NCBI GenBank assembly: GCA_950097015.1
Contig: CATNEN010000012.1
Coordinates: forward strand, 1,295,501 to 1,359,500
DNA from: Macrostomum hystrix
Taxonomy: Eukaryota; Platyhelminthes; Macrostomidae
DNA: 64,000 nt
Direction of reading: 5' to 3'
This document shows, piece by piece, positions 31,802 through 43,357 of the stretch. A program made the position numbers and the translations under genes. Below the pieces are notes generated by a model. That model did no database searches, was not told the origin of the DNA, and saw only the letters and a program-made list of their open reading frames with translations. Every line of letters starts with the position of its first letter. The stretch's first letter is position 1.

Positions 31802-34800
31802 ATGGTCATGGACCAGGATGAGGACGATGCAACAGATCAGCCAAAGCGGACGAAGAGAATGCGATCCACAGTTGACAGATTTGCACTCGACCGCTTAAAT
31901 AATAAGGAATTTGTGCTTCTATGGTACAATAAGACACGGACATACAGTGATGTTTTGCCAATTGGCAATGCAAAGTTCTCTAAGGTAGGCTAAGCTAAGC
32001 AATGTCACATTGTCATTGTCATATGTCATGCAAGTAGAAGAATTTATAAATTTTCACTTGATGAGGTCCATATTCCCATTATCATGCATAGTTAATATAT
32101 ATACGGCCTATTAGGCCCCTTTCTATTTCAGAGCCTAGATTCTAGATAGAAATATATGTAGGCACCCTATTATATATTTTGTATTTTAATTTAACTTCAC
32201 TATAAAACTAGCCTATCTACCTAGTTAGCTATATAGCTATCTTTTTAGCTCTATTACTACCATTACAAATAGTCCCAATAGACAATAGATAGATCTTAGA
32301 CATTTAGTATAGGTGGATAAACATGATTAGTTTTAAGAGGACATTAATATATTTATAATAAACATAAAATGATTGGCACTGCACCTTCATTAGCAAAATT
32401 ATTCTGAAGTCCAATTTTAAAATTGCAAAAAATCATTTCATTTAATTTATAATTTTGCTTAGGCCTATGCATCTAAAAAAATCTTCAGAAGCAATAGTTT
32501 TATATCCTCAATGTATGTTTACAATGCTATTTCAGTTTTCTTAATAAATGGTATATCTAGACTAGATAGACATTATATTAGGCATGCAGACATGCAAATA
32601 GGCCTAGCCTAAATCAATTTTTTACAAATTTAAACTTTGGATAGTTTTGTAAATAAAAGTTTATTAATGCTAATTTTTTTGTCTATTTGACAATAGGGGC
32701 CTATTATCTTTATTTAAATTAGTTCTATTTTTGGCACATATTTGCTTTTAGAACGAAAAATATGGCATTTATAAGTCTATCACTAAGTTTCAAATGATCT
32801 ATATATATGTATTAAAGGGTTATATTTTATCATAAGCAGTGCATATAGCATTGTTAACATTGTCAACAACACAAACCCCTTATGATTATATAAAATAAAT
32901 AAAATTCAAATCTTTAAGTCACTTTTCATATTATTTTTTTAGATTTAGAACAAGAGATATTTTTACTTTTTTGTTCTATTGCAATTTATTTATATAGCCA
33001 AATCTATTTAAAAATAGTATTTTCATTGTGATGAAAGCAATTATTATGCAATTATAGGTTATTATGCATATTTCATGCTTATTAATATGCACAAAATGCA
33101 AAATGAGCCAATGTCTTGCAAATTGCTTGTTTTTGCATATAGCAAATTTGAAATGAGGCAATGCAAGCTTATGATAAAATATATATTCAATTTTAGTTCT
33201 CTGCATCAGAGAAGCTTTCTTGGAAGAAGGTAAGTTTTGTGAACATTTATTGAGTTTTATTGATCAATTTCTACCTATTTCTTATCATGCATATATATAC
33301 AAAGTAAAAAATAAAAGCCAATCAAAGTTTGTCAAATTTTTTAGGGCTCAACATTCTTTCTCACAGAGAATGGAAGCAAGGTCTTATGCACTGTTCTGGT
33401 GAAAGACTTACTAAAAGGCAATGTTAAGAAGTTTGCCAAGGCTCTTGATCAGAGCATCACGGATTTTCTTAAGAAGGGTGATGATTTTGACACTGAGGAT
33501 GCCATGGAGTTTGCTGATAATGCCCATTGTAAGTAGAATTTGATTGCTCCTCAACATTCATAAATATTGTGGCAGACCAAGTCAGCTTTTACTTCAATTT
33601 GCTAAATTCATAAGTTTTCTCTATAAGCTATTTGTCATTTGTCATGCCTTCTTTACTATAGGCCAAGAGCTGGAGGCTAATGGTTCAGGGTCAAGTTTGG
33701 AACCAGAGTATGACGATTATGAAGCCGATCCATCCTTTAACCCTGGTGCAGAATTAAGTGCATCAACAGTTGCAAGTCGACATTTGGGTAAGCACTTTTG
33801 CTTAAGAGAAAATCCTTTCTGTTTAATAAAATCTTTTTCTACTAAATTCAATATGCCCTTGACTACCTAGGCTCCATTGAGAACATCACTTCTCAGCAAG
33901 CCAGTGCAACTTCTAGTGCTGTTGCTTCTGCCAGTAAGTATATTTAACTTGACATAGGCATTTTTTCATTCTGTCAGAAGGAATTGAAAATTGTACTATA
34001 TTACTTTTAATTTTTTTGCAAAAATATTTTTGTTTAGGCACTAAATGACCTTTGTGTTTTTATTGCCTTTTATACAGAATCCTCTCGCTTTAATCGGGAG
34101 GCTGGAAGGCTAGCAATCATTTCTTCAGCCACTGCCACTTGTGGTCATCAGGAGCCTACTACTATTTCTAAAGGGACCATTGTCATTGACAGTACCCCAA
34201 GTACACCAATTTCGGTCCCACCTCGGCCTTGTGCTTCGCAATCATCTGCTTGCTCAGAAGTACCACCTTTAAAGCCACAAATGAGCAGTCAGCCTATGAC
34301 AAGTTCACAAGCTGATGCCATGATCCGCTTGCTGCAGCAGATAAAGAATATTGTTGCTGATGTTCGTCAAAATACCCAACCAGTGGCAGGCTCTGGAGAG
34401 GAGATGGTAACTCAGAGCAATATGGCATTTAACTTTTTTGCACATTGAAGTCTGTTTTGAAAGCAAACATCAACCTTAAAATTGTAGCTCCTCTTTGATC
34501 ATCTCGGTCGCCAGTTCAGTGTCCAGGAGTTAAATGGTTCGACAGCTACATTGTTTGCTTTGTCTCTCGTAGATCGCCTGATGGGACCAGAGTTTGTTGC
34601 CAGGCATCGATTTGAGCAGAATCCTCTCCCAGCAGGAACATCTGCTGCTTCTGGCGAGCTGATCGTACAGATTAAGTGTAAATATTAGTACTTTTTAGTT
34701 GGCTTTGCTCATTTAAATATTTAAATCTTTTGTTTTGAAAGAGAAGATTTTGAACTTTAGAATTTCATTGTACATGCCGATCTTAAAAACTTCACTCCTC

Positions 34801-34962
34801 ATCCTCATTTTACCAGCTGCGCTTCGTGCCCGATTTGGGTCATCAAGTCTGTGGAATCAGGCAAGGCTTTCTCTAAACCAAGCCTCCCGAGACCGTAATC
34901 GGAAGAATCGAATTTCAAATAATTCGAGTGCAGCTGCAGAAGTCCAGACTAGTGACGACTGA
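31802..34962 (+). CDS. BEN-like accessory gene of the AGATCT-type element
   Basis: Eight exons join in frame: 31802-31984, 33197-33229, 33345-33528, 33662-33787, 33871-33933, 34078-34406, 34488-34677 and 34817-34962. All introns are GT-AG and the product is about 417 residues. Exon 1 is acidic then basic (DQPKRTKRMRSTVDRFALD) and ends in YNKTRTYSDV, a segment shared with the genes at 5013 and 40000. A predicted coiled coil lies at 272-287 (SSQADAMIRLLQQIKN). The last 110 residues (DHLGRQF, then LSLVDRLMGPEFVARHRF, ending in LNQASRDRNRKN) form a helical C-terminal domain that aligns loosely with the BEN-like ends at 1493 and 40000. All exons are intact. Inferred role: DNA-binding partner of the transposase, recognising the AGATCT palindromes. 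Confidence 0.7.
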
Positions 34963-34969
34963 CATTTTC

Positions 34970-36590
34970 CTCTGCTTTCGACATAAATGACTCGATGTTG
35001 TGATTGCCGAACATCCCCAAAAGACCCTGCCATTAGCAGTAATCCATAGCATTGCTTTGACAGCATCTAGGTTTGTTATAGAAACTTAAAATGAGTTCAA
35101 GCCAACAAAGGCCTACGAATTATTTTTTCTGTGAACACAGTTGGATAAAAAGGAAGATTTAAGCGCATCTGCGTGCTGTAAGTCAAGGTAAAATTCACTC
35201 CACCTTTCTGATTTGAATTTCGCATCTGCTATATATCTAAATGAGGTGCCCAAAATCATTTCAGTCTGCCGCAATCGCATCTGCTAGAGGTGCCAAGCTC
35301 ATCCGCCTGCAGGATGTCAAGGTAAAATTCATTCCACCTTTCTGATTTGAATTTCGCATCTGCTATATATCTAAATGAGGTGCCTAAAATCACTTCAGTC
35401 TGCCGCAATCGCATCTGCTAGAGGTGCCAAGCTCCTCTGCCTGCAGGATGTCAAACGCAAGTGCCTAGACATGTTGGATCCTGGGGTACTAATTTCGTCC
35501 ACTGACATCTATCTCTTTTTCTCAAATCTCTGTATCCCCCTTTTTGCCCACCAGTGAAGCCTTATCATGCCTTAGTATATTTTGTTTACTTCCTCCAGGT
35601 TAAAAAATATTTTTTTCCACAGAAGCGCGGGAGCGAATCTGGGATTTTCGCTACAGACGAAACAAGGGGAGACAACTGAGATCAAAGGAGGAACATTTCC
35701 ATTGATGGCTTGCATAGTAGACAAGCTTGTTTCCTTGAAGAGCAAAAGCAGTCTTCAAGTAGAAGGCTGTTTGCCCCATTCCCCGAAGTGTCCAAACACC
35801 CCATTCCTGTCGCGCCTGAAGTGATGTTTGGACAAAGGTGTCTGGGAAATGGGGATACATACCATATTCCCCACTGATTGTAGGTTCCCTCGGTCAATAA
35901 GCAGGACCCCTCGAGCCTTTGCCACTAGATAACAAGATACAAGAGGAATATTGTACATTAGATCGCAACGACGGATTTTGCCATAGACACAGTGAAAACG
36001 AATGATCTTGACTTAGATTTAAAAAAGCAATTTTTTAAACCTCGGATTAAGTTGTTTGCTCCTAGGACCGATCCAAGAGAGAAATGCGATACTATATACT
36101 TTGTGTAGCAAATGCGTGTCTCTTCATTGCTTAATTGCCAGTTTTGCTTTTCTACTTTTACTTTTCTATCCCTTTGCCAAAGCCGAGTCTCACATTTAGT
36201 CTAGATGAAGTTATTTAGTCTAGATATAACAATTGCAGCCCGTCATTAATATTCTCTTAATATACTACTTACTAGAGAGCATAGTGTGACTGGTATCTGT
36301 ATTCCGTATCTGTTTTGCCTGTAACTTTGTTTAATGGTTAATAAATTGTTTTGATAAAAAATGGAAGGAGTTTTTATTACTATTAGTAACAATGGCAAAA
36401 TTTACACTTGAAGAATATTCTTCTCCTTACTTTAGTAATTTGCTTTCTACCTTTAATCAACTATCATCAATGCAGCATTTCAGGCATGCGTCGGCGTGCA
36501 TTCTGCCCAGATCTGGCCAGTAGGCCCAGTTCTATTGTAGCTTTAGTAAACAAAATGCAGCTGTCTTGACATGTTAATGACAATGATGAT
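34970..36590. other. 3' flank inside the AGATCT-type element, with a duplicated exon unit
   Basis: Two copies of a 134-bp unit (from 35188 and 35322) each hold an intron-like stretch and a 57-bp exon-like stretch after CAG. The exon-like stretch reads SAAIASARGAKL in both (35265-35321 and from 35399). The rest shows no recognised gene. It may be a captured host fragment. Confidence 0.45.
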
Positions 36591-36782
36591 GATCTTTAAA
36601 GATCTTGTCCATCGAACATGATCTTAGCAGATCTTATAAGATTTTAGCTTGCAAGACCATGCAAGATCAGGCGGGATCTGCATATATATTTCAATAGACA
36701 AGATCTGCTAATTTCTTATAAGCCCGTGGTGACAAACTCAAGGCAGATCTTGTAAGAATTGTCAAGTCAATGCCCTCTAGGG

Positions 36783-36958
36783 TGGCTTACAAGAGAGCTT
36801 TCCACTTCGAACTGTAAATAACTTCCGCGAATGCGCCAACGCAGCTCGTATTGCTGGAAAATATGTTTTTGGCATCAAATCTGCTTCTCCGTTGCTCGAT
36901 GTAATGGAAATACCTACCAGTATCATACTTGATTCCATGCACATGCTTTATGAAGGTA
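36783..36958 (+). pseudogene. CACTA transposase, continuation after the nested element
   Basis: The frame reads FPLRTVNNFRECANAAR and then LDSMHMLYEG. This aligns without gaps to IPLRTNAMHAQHLTVLK and VDSMHCLWEG of the homologue at 43358. It breaks off near 36965, and the remainder of the transposase is missing. The D-x-MH signature and nearby Glu are typical of the Transposase_21 family. Confidence 0.72.
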
Positions 36959-37339
36959 TTGTAAAAAAATGCTAAAATACAGTGTCCCTTGTGTTTTTAC
37001 TGCTCTTATTTTTAATACCTTTGCTTTCCCTACCCAGCTCGATATTTGATTCCTACTTAACTTCGCTTTTTATGTTGCTTTTCGTTGTTCATTTAAATGT
37101 GTTGTTAAAAAATATATATAAAAAAAAATCAGCACCCATAGATGGCGTGCGCGTTTTAATAATAATAATAATAATAATTATATACTTGCATGCGTATTTT
37201 CTTTGCGTCTTACTAAATTTGGCCAATCTTCTTTGCACATCTTTGACAGTCAATTTTTCGCTTGAGCTGAACGTGAGTAAATATTTTTAAACATCGAAAG
37301 TTAAGCATACATACGCTCTTAAATAGGCTAATTAATATG

Positions 37340-37562
37340 GCACTGCAGATCTGCTCAGAAATCCAAGTTGACCATGATGTTTTATTGCATACAGATCTTA
37401 GCAGATCTTGGTCAAGATCAGATCTATCTTGTAAGATCTTAGCAGATAATGTAAGATCTGCTTATACATTTGAATGGTACAGATCTTGTGGGCTCTTGCA
37501 AGAACTTATTGGGAAGCTCAAGTCAGATCTTGTAAGAATAGGCAAGTCAATGTCATCTAGGG
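37340..37562. mobile_element. AGATCT-type right terminus of the outer element
   Basis: The segment is dense in AGATCTTAGCAGATCTTGG and TAAGATCTGC words and ends ATCTAGGG at 37562. The inverse, CCCTAGATGACATTGACTTG, matches the right end of the nested element (CCCTAGAGGGCATTGACTTG). It follows the broken transposase, so it is probably the right end of the element that carries it. Confidence 0.7.
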
Positions 37563-37592
37563 TGACTATATGACATGAATATATACGAGTAC

Positions 37593-38200
37593 AAGGGGTG
37601 TCCAAAAAGTAGTGCGAATTTTCAATGTAGCTCATAATCGGATTCAGACACATTAAATTCCTATACATTTTATGAAAACGGATTTACGTATCTCTGCAAC
37701 ATTTTTTAATTTTGCTATGATCTTCTCGCAGTCAAAAGTTATGAGCCATTTAGTACAGTTCCCCAGGGTACGACTTGCAGAAGATGACATTTTGAAGGCT
37801 TTCAATGAAGAAAGTTTTGCTTTCTACTTTTTCCGCAAGTTTACGCGATGATGCCTACAGAAATGCTTGAGCATGTCTATGGGCTTAACATGAGAACTAT
37901 GGTCATGCAAGCATCATCAAAGCCAGTCAATCTCGAGCTTTAGATGCAAACCAGCTCAGCCAAGCATTTGTCAACTTGCGCATTTGAAGCATCCGAAGTT
38001 TGTGCAAACATGTCGGACATCCACTCGAAAGAGGGACAGCACCATGCTATTTTCACTCTGTGGAGCATGGGACACAATGGGTCCGAGATGTGAGCAACCT
38101 GCAGCGCATCCATGGAGAACACGTAGTTTTCTGACAGAAGAGTGTGTCATGTCTAGTATGCAATTCGGCAAGGAACTTTTATGGCTTGTTTGGAATTTTT
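37593..38200. other. Unassigned segment
   Basis: It begins GGGGTGTCCAAAAAGTAGTG, which recalls a Tc1/mariner-type terminus, but no matching inverted end or transposase was found. Short open frames occur on both strands without a recognised domain. Confidence 0.3.
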
Positions 38201-38265
38201 GACTTACACCATAAATTTTGACTATTGACTTGACTTTTATTGACTTTAATGACTTCCGCCCACCA

Positions 38266-38526
38266 ACGGCTTTCCCACAGGACTTCTATATGGGCAAAGA
38301 AATTAACAAAAGTGCAGAAGTCATTAACAAAAGTAACATAAGTGCAGACGTTGCCGTCGCCTACGGCGCCACCGTGCACGCCGCCTGCCTGCACGGTGAT
38401 GACAAGGTTGACGACGAGTATTTCGTGCTGCTGCTCGACGCGTCAGGTGATAGCTTGCCCCGTGACTTAATCTCCATCGGCGGCGCTGGTTGTGCTTCCG
38501 GGCCCAGCATCGATGAGGTCGATTGA
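38266..38526 (+). pseudogene. Hsp70 fragment
   Basis: The reading frame contains DFYMGKEINKS, then DVAVAYGATVHAACLHGD, then LLLDASGDSL. These match the Hsp70 stretch DFFNGKE-NKS, DEAVAYGAAVQAA-L-GD and LLDVTPLSLG, at the end of the ATPase domain. An extra segment lies between the first two motifs and the linker differs. The fragment starts and stops abruptly, with no neighbouring Hsp70 exons, so it is a dead or captured piece. Confidence 0.65.
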
Positions 38527-38865
38527 ATAGGGGCTCTATCAAGGCTGGCAGTCATTAGTTGATAGCGTCCTTCATGTTAGTGCTATTATTATTATATGCT
38601 CCCTTTTAAAGTTACGAATACTCTTAACACTTCGTTAATGTCACATGTTATTTTATTTTAACAAAGACGGATGTGCGGCTAACATAGTTATCAAAAGTCA
38701 ATAATTTACAAATGAATCGTTGCCAATTAGAACACTAGGCAAACTTGTGGAATAGAATTACATTACAAAGTTGCTTAGTGGGCCAACTCAAACCGCTGCA
38801 TTCATTTTCAGGCGGGTAGCATCGTTATACTTACACAACCAATATACTTCAAAGAGCATTTTGAC

Positions 38866-39323
38866 GCTCAACGCGTCAAATTGCGCTCTTCGCGGCTTAA
38901 CGAGGTCGTTCGGCCCTTCATTCGGGCGCATGGAGAAGATGGAAGCATGCATGTTAATCGTCAAGTTGTTTCTCAACATCCAAAAAGATCCAACTCTTCG
39001 GCATATTGGCTTCGCTTAAAGTGCGCTGCGGCAAAAAATGCCCATTCAGTATTACAATTTCGATGAAAACTCTCCCCTTGGAAAAGAACACGGAAATGTT
39101 TCTGGACAAGCATGGGGAGCATGCAGACCACGAAAAAACTATAGATTCAGTATCTGATATCCGACACTGGCTGCACAGCAGAGCCTAAAGTGACTTATCG
39201 TCATCTATGGCAGCGCGGTTCGCTGGCGGCTCGTAATTTCGTTGCAGAAAAAGTCCGTGCTGGGACTTTTGGCCCAGCAGAGATATATGAACAGTCTGTC
39301 GCCCAGTATCAAGAGAGATCCTG
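38866..39323 (+). pseudogene. MULE/C48-type transposase-like gene, 5' part
   Basis: Frame segments read RSSRLNEVVRPFIRAHGEDG, then CPFSITISMK with a HGEHADHE histidine cluster, then LWQRGSLAARNFVAEKV up to YQERS at 39323. A frame change is needed between the segments, by intron or mutation. The Cys/His layout suggests a DNA-binding zinc module of the kind found at the N-terminus of MULE-type transposases. The gene is cut at 39323 by the CACTA-like element and resumes at 46781. Confidence 0.5.
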
Positions 39324-39999
39324 CCCTAGGGACCCAAAATGGACAAATAATGCATTTTCAGAATCTAATGACAAAATAGTGCATTCTTGGTGCATTATAT
39401 GTACGTGCATTTTTAATGCATTTTTAGTAAAAGTTCTATCTACACTATTTAACAAAATAAGCATGAATTTAGTTCAAGATTGGCTTTATTGCGCATCTGT
39501 GTATTTATAAATTATACTTCCGTTGCTAACTTTGAAGAACAAATAATAAAACGTGGTGCGATAAAAATGCATTATTTTCTGTAACAATTATCAAATTACA
39601 AATGCATTTTTTATATCCAGCCGTAGCGAATTAGACCATCACAAATTGAAATTAAAATGGCGGTCTAATTGCGTGCTGGATTATTTTGTTGCTCGAAGCG
39701 AAATTCGTAATTAAATTTCTATTTCAGGTTCTTATCTAGCAAACAAACTTACATTCGTACGCAAAAATTGGGTCGCTTTTGTTATTTCTCTATAACATAG
39801 CTTGTTCAATCGATTTTGATTGTCGAAATAAAAGCTTTGTTTTCTTCACTATTTTATGACATCCTCTCAACAATTTAATTGCATTAATCAATCTGGTGTG
39901 ACAATTATTCCAATTTCTAATTATTCCAATTCAGTTAATATATTATTATTATAGGTTTGAATTTATTGACTTCAGACACTAAGAGTTGGTGGATCTTGA

Positions 40000-42897
40000 A
40001 TGGATCTTGCGGCTGGTTCAAGTAGGCGCTCTTCGAATAGAGTAGTGAAACCAGTGCAACGATTGGCAAATTCTGCTGCGTCATTTTATGATTCGAAGTA
40101 CCTACTATTCTTCATTCGAAAGACAAGAACTTATCATAACTTTTCCCGTGGCAGTCTTGCACTTAGCCATAATGAGCCTGATGTGAAATTCATTTTTGTA
40201 AGTAATTTTTTGCTTACTTACTAGGCCCAGGCCTAATCCTAGTAATTGTTACAAATGCTATTGCATATTGTATACAAAATTCTGCAGGATTTGAAAAAAT
40301 AAATAAATTGCTTGAGTGCATATGGCTTAAAATGAATGTAGTTTTGTGTGCCTAACTATCAAATATCTATTAACTCCTACAAATATATTTATTAGGGCCT
40401 AAAGTTAAATGAAGCTAAATAGTTTTTTATATTGTTTTACTAGTAGGCTGGGCTTCTATAGCCATATGCCTAGTTTAGGCCATGTAGGGAGTAGGCCCTG
40501 ATGCCCAACTATAGAACTAGTTAGGTATTTTTTAGTGAATTAGGCTTATTCTAAGATTTCATCTTTTTATAGTTTTAGTAATACTAGGCCAAGGCTGTTT
40601 AATTTGCAAAAGACTACTTTTTAGTGCTTGAAATAGGCTGTTTAGTTGCTATCAATGTTAGAGTATGATTAGCTAACTCATGCATAAAGAACTATGGTTG
40701 GTTTGGCTAGCTTTCCTTTCTTTTCTATATGTTCTCTATTCTAAGTATAGAGAGAATATAGAATTTTGGCCATTTTTAAATGTCTTATTGTCTATTTTTT
40801 TAATATATATTTTGTATAATGTATTCATTTTCAAACTTGACTGCCTTCATTGATTTTTATAACATTTTATATAGTGGTCTCAGTATGTTTATATATCTAT
40901 TGATCTATGAGCTATTTTATTCCTATGCTAAGCCTAAGGTGTTCAATTCATAGGAAGGTCTATTTGCTGATAAGGTAGGCCCTATATTCTATCCAATAGC
41001 AAGTTTACTATTTGAACTATTGTCCAGTGCTTTAGTTTTCTATTTTAATATTTCTTATACTTTTAGTTTTCCTAGTATTTTAATAGGCTATATTTGCCAA
41101 CTCTATTAAGCTATCTAAAGTTTTATTTTAGTTAAGTTTGTCTATTTTTCCAATGGATTTATTCTCTTTAGCTTGTCTATCTTTCTAAAGGACTCTTTTG
41201 TTTAGTTTGTCTAACTTTCTAATAGGCTATATCTATTTTGTTAACTATTCTAAAAAGAATTTTCTATTTAGTTTGTTTATAATTCTTAATTAAAAAATTA
41301 ATTTGGTCTAATATTAGCTCAAAATCTAATAATGAATCACATTTTTATTTTAGGGTGAGGACTACCCACTTGCTCTCAAGGATGGCATTTTCAATGGCAT
41401 GTTCATTGCAGCTGAACCATGGTCAAAAATGATCTACCTTGAGAAGGAGCTTGATGCATTCATAACTGAAAACAAGGAGAACTCCGAGCTCTCTGATCAT
41501 GTCCAGTCTCATATGAAAGTCTTCATGAGACAACAAGAAGACTCAAGTGATGAAGATGCAGGTGATATTGACGATTCGGATGATGATGAGACCTGGCAGC
41601 CTACTCCGCCTCCTACTCAGGTTTCTTTTGTAAGCCCAAGTCCAGTTTCGACACCTACAGCTGCTCATTCTCGTGCTAGGAAGCAATCTCAAGGCAGTCT
41701 AGCAAACAAGCGGCCAAGGACAGCTGGTACTCATGTTGAAGACAGACACCAAAATTCTGAGGCATCATTGGCTTTAATTGCAAGTGAGGAACAGCGTGCC
41801 TTACCACCGGAACTACTTCCTCAAGTTCTTCAGGCTCATGAATCAGCAAAGGCAGCAAGTGCAAACGATCCCACAAATTCCAAGCCTCTCACACTGGCTG
41901 AATTTCAGGAAGGAATGGGTAAGGTTTAATTATTTCTTTCTTGTGCTTTTGTTTTTATGCTTTATTCTCATTATCTCAGTGTAATACAACTTTTTCACTC
42001 ACAAATCCTGCATTTCGTGCTGCTTTATGTAATCACTATCAGTATAGTACAAATGTGAAACACCAAATGTTTCAGACAGTTTGAAGCGGTTCATCGCTCA
42101 CAAACTGAGGAAGATTCGCACTTCATCATCCAGCTTGCATCAAATGGTATCAGCTGATTTCCTTAAGGAGGTAGGTTTCTCAGTTTCTGTGCAAATTAAT
42201 TTACTTTCTTTACTAACCATTTACTATAAAATTATTATATGCTTTACTTTGCCATTTTACTTTACTGTTTTTCTTATTTTTCGCTCTTCTTCATGTGGCT
42301 TGACGTTTTCACATTTCACTGACATTTATCATGACATAATCCAAACAATCGGTCCTGAGTACCAATTTTCTTTGTACTTTTTCGTAGGAATTTGAAGGCC
42401 ACGATGGGCGAGTTTGCAATTTCTCAGATCTGCCTCGTACAACGACGTCGAAGTTCATCAGGGCATATGCTTCTGCGAGGTATGGCGTCGAGTATGTGCA
42501 ATCGCATGTTTTCGGAGAGTACAAAGGCACGACACAAAGGCCAAAGGCTCCAGGAGAAGTGCAAGACCATCTTAAGAGTAAGCGATACAATTTCTTTGCA
42601 ACTGAATGTTTTTTGGCAACTGACTTAGTATTGTGGGCATTAGATGGATGCAGGTCATTCTATATAGTCTTTTAAAGCTAAAAATTCAAACTGGTTCACT
42701 GTAGCCATTCCATTGTTGGAAAATGTTTGTGTGAATTTGCTGCTACTATAAAATCTTTCTTAAAAAAACTAGGCATTCTGAACAAGGCCTTCAATATCCC
42801 GAGGGATCAAACGGTTTCTGCGTGGACAGCCGTCAAAGACTCTCTGAATCGACTTGGTCCAGAGTCAACCTTCCGCAAGCGAAAGGCCGGTGATTAG
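40000..42897 (+). CDS. BEN-like accessory gene of the AATGCATT-type element
   Basis: Five exons join in frame: 40000-40197, 41354-41918, 42076-42170, 42388-42577 and 42773-42897. All junctions are GT-AG and the product is about 390 residues. Exon 1 has a basic stretch (SRRSSNRVVKPVQRLAN) and FIRKTRTYHNF, shared with the gene at 31802. Residues about 115-140 are strongly acidic, followed by a proline-rich part and a basic patch. The C-terminal 110 residues (TTSKFIRAYASARYGVEYV, ending SLNRLGPESTFRKRK) form a helical domain that can be aligned with the other BEN-like tails. It lies upstream of the transposase in the same orientation. Inferred role: nuclear protein that binds the AATGCATT palindromes. 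No catalytic motif is visible. An unrelated small helical domain is the alternative to BEN. Confidence 0.7.
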
Positions 42898-43357
42898 ACT
42901 GACGGCTAAACGTGTGTCGCAATATTTTAACTGAAGATGCAATCACCCAACTGCCATTCGACATGTAACAAACTATAACGTTTTTGAACTGAATCGATCC
43001 CTATTTTACGTTATCTGCGCTAAAGTCAAACTCTTACTCTGTAGTGTTTTTTTAATATAAAATGAAGCGACTACCTTAATTATTTTTTTAGAATAATAAC
43101 TGTTGCGTTTGAAAAGTGTTGGCACTCTTTGTATGGGTAGTTAGGATACCCTTAATGATTTCCGTAGTCGTTCAAAATGTATATATGTGGAAGAATCTAA
43201 ACTCCTTCAACTTTAACGCCACCGAGCTAATTTATTCCACTTCATTTCATATTTATCGATAGATGATGGTGCACATTCTTATTTCGATGGCACGGGTACG
43301 TAATTTTCTCCAAACTTTTCAGTCTATCCTAACACTCGTAGAACTGAAGTTGAAATT

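Larger units (their letters stand above)
30816..36782 (+). mobile_element. Complete AGATCT-type CACTA-like element carrying only a BEN-like gene
   Basis: The left end is CCCTAGAGAACAATCTG and the right end is the inverse of CCCTAGAGGGCATTGAC. Subterminal stretches at 30840-31020 and 36595-36760 are full of AGATCT, CTTACAAGAT and AAGATCTT words. A single T on each side is the only target duplication visible. Removing the element and one T rejoins the interrupted transposase in frame with no gap against the homologue at 43358. The element contains the intact BEN-like gene at 31802-34962 and no transposase, so it should depend on another element for movement. Confidence 0.82.

Noticed and set aside
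37593-37620. Mariner insertion
   Set aside because: Only one terminus-like string is present; no inverted partner, TA pair or transposase was found.
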